Source: Balneolales bacterium
Lineage (GTDB): Bacteria > Bacteroidota > Rhodothermia > Balneolales > Natronogracilivirgulaceae
Assembly: GCA_007127665.1 (NCBI GenBank)
Contig: SKYY01000079.1
Coordinates: 1-8,587 of the forward strand
Length of the DNA stretch: 8,587 nucleotides
Direction of reading: 5' to 3'
Shown here: piece after piece, positions 5,704 to 8,587 of the stretch
How positions within the stretch are numbered: position 1 is the first letter of the stretch
Layout of the letters: each line of letters opens with the position of its first letter
The notes under the pieces: model-generated
What the model was told of the DNA's origin: nothing
Database searches by the model: none
Seen by the model: only the letters and a program-made list of their open reading frames with translations
Position numbers and translations under genes: made by a program

Positions 5704-7401
5704 ATGAAATACTACAGACACGTACGATGGGTATTTCTCGCACTGGGCCTTGCTACTGTTATCGGCCTTACGGTGATGAATGTTTACTCTCTTTATGCAC
5801 TTCATGATAATAAAGTGCAAAGTTCGGTAGAAAAGCAGAAACGGCAGCTTATGGAGTACACCAATCAGATTCGTAGCCGTTTCCGCTATCCGGTCCGCAC
5901 ATTATGGCAACTTGATATGGAAGAGTTGAAGGCTTCACTGAGCTCTCCATCCAATGTGCCTCCAGACCTGATGGCAATCATTGAGGAAGCAAGCCGGGAC
6001 AGCCTGTTCTCTGATATCTATCTCACCACACCAGATTGCAGCCCCTGTGAACACTACGGTGACCCCATCTGGCACTATCAGCCTGAAAGCGGGCTGTTTG
6101 CCATTACATCGGATTACGACCAGCTGGTCAGTGACGGTCTTGGCATCACCCGTACCCGGATGAATGCCCTTGTACAGGACTACCGATGGAACACGCGCGT
6201 CATCTTTGACACCCACAACAGCATGACTGTGGCATTGATCAATTCCACCAGCAGGGAAGTGGTGGCCTACCTCCTGTTAGTCATCGACCAGGATTTCCTC
6301 GTCAATTCCTACATGGGGCCAAAACTTGCAGAAACTTTCGGGACCGGCGAGGAGACAGGTATCATTGTCTGGCTGCATGACTGGACCAAGAACGAGGTGC
6401 TCTCCACCACTGCCCCTGAAGTGGCCTACAGTTACCAGAACGTTGATTTCATTCAGAACTTCCCTGATCTGCTAAACAACTGGAACCTGAAAGCCGCCTT
6501 CACGGTCAACCCCGATATTGCCGCATCCAGAGCATCACTCACCCGCAATCTGTTAGCCCTTGCCGGTGCCATGGTACTGCTTATTGGTGCGTTTGTCTTC
6601 ATGTTTTTCACGGCGCAGCGCGAACGCGCCCTGGCTCAAAGACAAGCACTTTTCCTTGCCAACGTAACCCACGAACTGAAGACACCGCTGGCTGTGATCT
6701 CCGCGGCGGGAGAAAACCTTCTGGACGGCAGGGTGACCGACCCCGCCCGGCTTAAATCTTACGGAACTCATATCTTCAACGAGTCACTCCGGCTCCGGAC
6801 CATGATCGACCGGCTTCTGGATGTTGCCAGATCCAACACCAAAAATGTACACCTCCGCAAAACCCCGACCCATGTGCCCGATTTTCTGAGAGCCTATCTC
6901 AAGAAAAAGAAAAGCTACCTTGAGTCACATGATGTGAACCTGTATCTGGATATCGCTGAAAACACGCCTGCAATCAAGGTGGACCAGTCAGACCTCGAAT
7001 CCATCCTGGACAATCTCATCGACAATGCCGTAAAATACAGCCCCGACCGTAAATTCATAGAAATCCGGACAAAAAACAGCAGCGATATGGTATCGCTGAT
7101 CGTAAAAGACAAGGGTGTTGGGATACCGAAAGAATTTCAGCAGTACATCTTCGACAAGTTTTTCAGGGTAGAAGATGCCCTGACGGCACAGACAAAGGGA
7201 CATGGACTTGGCCTCTCCATTGTCAAAGACCTCACCACGCGTAACGGCGGCATCATCAATGTCACCAGCACCCCCGGCAAGGGATCCGCGTTCGCTATCC
7301 AATTCCCCGTGTCGGACTCCCATCAGCCGCAAGACGGCACATCCACATCCAACCCCATCCACCAACATCCCAAAGAACAGGAATTCGAGCATGCCTCCTA
7401 A
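5704..7401 (+). CDS. Membrane sensor histidine kinase of a two-component system
   Basis: A 565-residue inner-membrane sensor kinase. A first transmembrane helix (about 10-31) is followed by an extracytoplasmic sensor domain of about 250 residues (32-281), which I cannot assign to a named family. It contains a CxxC motif, DCSPCEHYGD, with C112 and C115. A second transmembrane helix (about 282-303) leads, without an obvious HAMP domain, into the kinase core. That core has the H-box VTHELKTPL with phospho-acceptor H323, the N-box LDNLIDNAVKYSP with N437 and N441, the G1 box KDKGVGI (468-474), the F-box YIFDKFFRVED (481-491) and the G2 box KGHGLGLSIVKDL (498-510). All motifs are complete. It should autophosphorylate on H323 and pass the phosphate to the regulator encoded immediately downstream. 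A low-complexity, His/Pro/Ser-rich tail (about 538-562) precedes the stop, whose codon overlaps the next gene. The signal sensed is unknown. Confidence 0.92.
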   Translation: MKYYRHVRWVFLALGLATVIGLTVMNVYSLYALHDNKVQSSVEKQKRQLMEYTNQIRSRFRYPVRTLWQLDMEELKASLSSPSNVPPDLMAIIEEASRDSLFSDIYLTTPDCSPCEHYGDPIWHYQPESGLFAITSDYDQLVSDGLGITRTRMNALVQDYRWNTRVIFDTHNSMTVALINSTSREVVAYLLLVIDQDFLVNSYMGPKLAETFGTGEETGIIVWLHDWTKNEVLSTTAPEVAYSYQNVDFIQNFPDLLNNWNLKAAFTVNPDIAASRASLTRNLLALAGAMVLLIGAFVFMFFTAQRERALAQRQALFLANVTHELKTPLAVISAAGENLLDGRVTDPARLKSYGTHIFNESLRLRTMIDRLLDVARSNTKNVHLRKTPTHVPDFLRAYLKKKKSYLESHDVNLYLDIAENTPAIKVDQSDLESILDNLIDNAVKYSPDRKFIEIRTKNSSDMVSLIVKDKGVGIPKEFQQYIFDKFFRVEDALTAQTKGHGLGLSIVKDLTTRNGGIINVTSTPGKGSAFAIQFPVSDSHQPQDGTSTSNPIHQHPKEQEFEHAS

Positions 7402-8092
7402 CAAGCAGACCATTCTCATCGTCGAAGACGAGCCCAGCCTCATTTTTACTCTGAAGGACACACTTGAAAATGAGGGTTACGATACACTTATTGCGGAGAA
7501 CGGAAAAGATGCACTGAAAATCGCAGAGGAATCGCCTCCCGATCTGATGATCCTGGATGTCATGTTACCAGGCATCAGCGGTTTTGATGTCTGCAAAAAA
7601 ATCCGTGAAAAGAAACTCATGTTCCCGATTATCATCCTTACCGCAAGGGACCAGGAAATCGACAAAGTGACCGGCCTGAATATTGGGGCCGATGACTACA
7701 TCACCAAACCGTTCGGTGTGAAGGAACTGCTCGCACGGATCCACGCACGGCTTCGCCGAAGCGACAACTATGCCGGGAAAAACGAAATAATCAGACTGGG
7801 GGATGTCACGCTTGATCTCAATGAGAGTGTCGTTCGCAGGCCCGATGGGGACGTGGAGCTCACTACCCGCGAAGTGGAGGTAATCCGCTTCCTGTCCAAC
7901 TTCCCGAATGAACCTGTGACAAGAAGAGCGCTGCTGGAGAACGTGTGGCGCTACGAATACACATCCAACACCAGTACCCGTACCGTAGATGTGCACATAT
8001 CCAAACTCCGAACCAAGGTGGAAATGCGCCCTGATGACCCGCGATACCTGGTCACGATGCACGGTGTGGGTTATATGCTCAAAATATCCTGA
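7391..8092 (+). CDS. OmpR/PhoB-class response regulator
   Basis: A 233-residue DNA-binding response regulator, partner of the kinase just upstream. The receiver domain (about 6-120) has the acidic pair E12/D13, phospho-acceptor D56 in LDVMLPG, T84 in ILTARD and K106 in YITKPFG. A winged-helix output domain (about 134-232) ends with the recognition helix RTVDVHISKLRTKVE (197-211) and the wing RYLVTMHGVGYML (218-230), typical of the OmpR/PhoB subfamily. The start is ATG 7391: it overlaps the kinase stop by 11 bp, has AGGA at 7379-7382 eight bases upstream, and begins the receiver at the usual distance from its N-terminus. A longer in-frame extension back to 7202 lies wholly within the kinase gene and is rejected. 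The overlap points to translational coupling. Likely targets in this window are the CTGTCAT/TCAT leaders of its own operon and of the amidohydrolases; this is inferred. Confidence 0.94.
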   Translation: MPPNKQTILIVEDEPSLIFTLKDTLENEGYDTLIAENGKDALKIAEESPPDLMILDVMLPGISGFDVCKKIREKKLMFPIIILTARDQEIDKVTGLNIGADDYITKPFGVKELLARIHARLRRSDNYAGKNEIIRLGDVTLDLNESVVRRPDGDVELTTREVEVIRFLSNFPNEPVTRRALLENVWRYEYTSNTSTRTVDVHISKLRTKVEMRPDDPRYLVTMHGVGYMLKIS

Positions 8093-8167
8093 TCCCGGAG
8101 TATTCTCTGACATGGTGGAAGATGCGCACGGGTTGTGGTCCACTGCACCGCCCGGACCTTTGACCTG

Positions 8168-8587
8168 TCAGGTAGACTGCATCTCCTCCACCTGGGAGAG
8201 GAACTGGACGAAGCCCTCTATCTGACTCTGAAGCAGCTTGGCTACCATTTCGTCCGTGATGCCTTCCTCTTCATCAAAAAGCTTGTTCACCCGCTGCAGG
8301 AAAACTCGCTCCGCATAGGTGTGGGCATTCCTGTAGGCACACACCATCTGCATCTGTTCCACGGCCCGCAGTGCGCCGAAAGCCCCTGCCGCCTCGCCAA
8401 TAAAGGCAATGGGCTTCTTGTGGAAAGCATCAGGAAAAGGCAGATAATCCACAAACATCTTGAGAATACCGGGAAACGAACCGTTATACTCCGGTATTAC
8501 CATAACTATTCCGTCAGCATCAATGACCTGTTTGCGGAATTCCTCCACCCGAGGCAACTCCTTGCCGTATTTCCCGCCCATGACTTC
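8168..8587 (-). CDS. NAD(P)H-dependent FMN reductase-like flavoprotein, 3' part only
   Basis: The C-terminal 139 codons of a flavodoxin-like NADPH-dependent FMN reductase family protein; the frame runs open through the right edge, so the N-terminus, which should hold the FMN-phosphate loop, lies outside. The diagnostic stretch is VIPEYNGSFPGILKMFVDYL (residues about 41-60 of the visible part), where family members carry the P-E-Y-N-x-S-x-P-G-x-L-K flavin and interface motif. IAFIGEAAGAFGALRAVEQ (about 71-89) is the next conserved segment. Relatives are soluble dimers that use NAD(P)H to reduce FMN, quinones, azo dyes or metal ions; the exact substrate cannot be told. An ATG at 8581 is internal to the family domain and should not be taken as the start. 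The gene converges on the response regulator with 75 bp between the stops. Confidence 0.88.
   Translation of the reverse strand, partial: EVMGGKYGKELPRVEEFRKQVIDADGIVMVIPEYNGSFPGILKMFVDYLPFPDAFHKKPIAFIGEAAGAFGALRAVEQMQMVCAYRNAHTYAERVFLQRVNKLFDEEEGITDEMVAKLLQSQIEGFVQFLSQVEEMQST

Noticed and set aside
7202..7390. Upstream extension of the response regulator
   Set aside because: It is in frame but lies within the kinase ATP-binding domain sequence in another frame, and the translated piece is low-complexity. ATG 7391 has a ribosome site and gives a normal receiver N-terminus.
7565..8143. 192-codon minus-strand frame opposite the response regulator
   Set aside because: Antisense to a gene with complete receiver and winged-helix motifs; no domain of its own.
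8093..8167. Terminator between the response regulator and the FMN reductase
   Set aside because: GTGGTCCAC and scattered GGG/CCC pairs are present, but no stem of useful length with a following T-run can be drawn.

Overview
The window looks like a chromosomal segment from a Gram-negative member of the Bacteroidota/FCB group, perhaps a Balneolota- or Rhodothermota-like lineage. The clues are exported amidohydrolases with Sec signals ending in ...A-Q or ...S-Q, a TPR-domain sensor histidine kinase with a single transmembrane segment, start sites mostly without Shine-Dalgarno sequences, and AT-rich leaders. This placement is an inference from gene style; no phylogenetic marker is present. Genes fill most of the window. 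There is no tRNA, rRNA, CRISPR array or insertion sequence that I can support.

Layout from left to right: (1) 59-2783, plus strand, two exported amidohydrolase-superfamily genes in tandem. The first keeps the metal-binding residues; the second is a paralogue that has lost most of them. (2) 2784-3028, a convergent intergenic region with a small hairpin after each stop codon, a TGCAAG micro-repeat and about 3.6 copies of a 40-bp tandem repeat. (3) 3029-5257, minus strand, a large orphan TPR-sensor histidine kinase with a lipobox-like N-terminus. (4) 5258-5703, a 446-bp divergent control region, AT-rich on the left and packed with CATG/TCAT motifs and a degenerate duplication on the right. (5) 5704-8092, plus strand, a two-component operon: a membrane histidine kinase and an OmpR/PhoB-class response regulator that overlap by 11 bp. 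(6) 8168-8587, minus strand, the C-terminal part of an NAD(P)H-dependent FMN reductase-like flavoprotein, cut by the window edge.

The main observation is regulatory. The 54 bp covering the start of the first amidohydrolase (9-62) and the 54 bp covering the start of the histidine kinase (5654-5707) align without a gap at 44 of 54 positions by my hand count. Both contain a CTGTCAT element and TCAT direct repeats spaced exactly 10 bp apart, the sort of phased repeat bound by OmpR/PhoB-class regulators. The simplest reading is that the response regulator encoded here controls both its own operon and the exported amidohydrolase pair, forming a small local regulon. Other points of interest are a 7-residue (21-bp) repeat expansion inside the presumed signal region of the first amidohydrolase, the active/degenerate enzyme pairing, and a CxxC motif in the kinase sensor domain.
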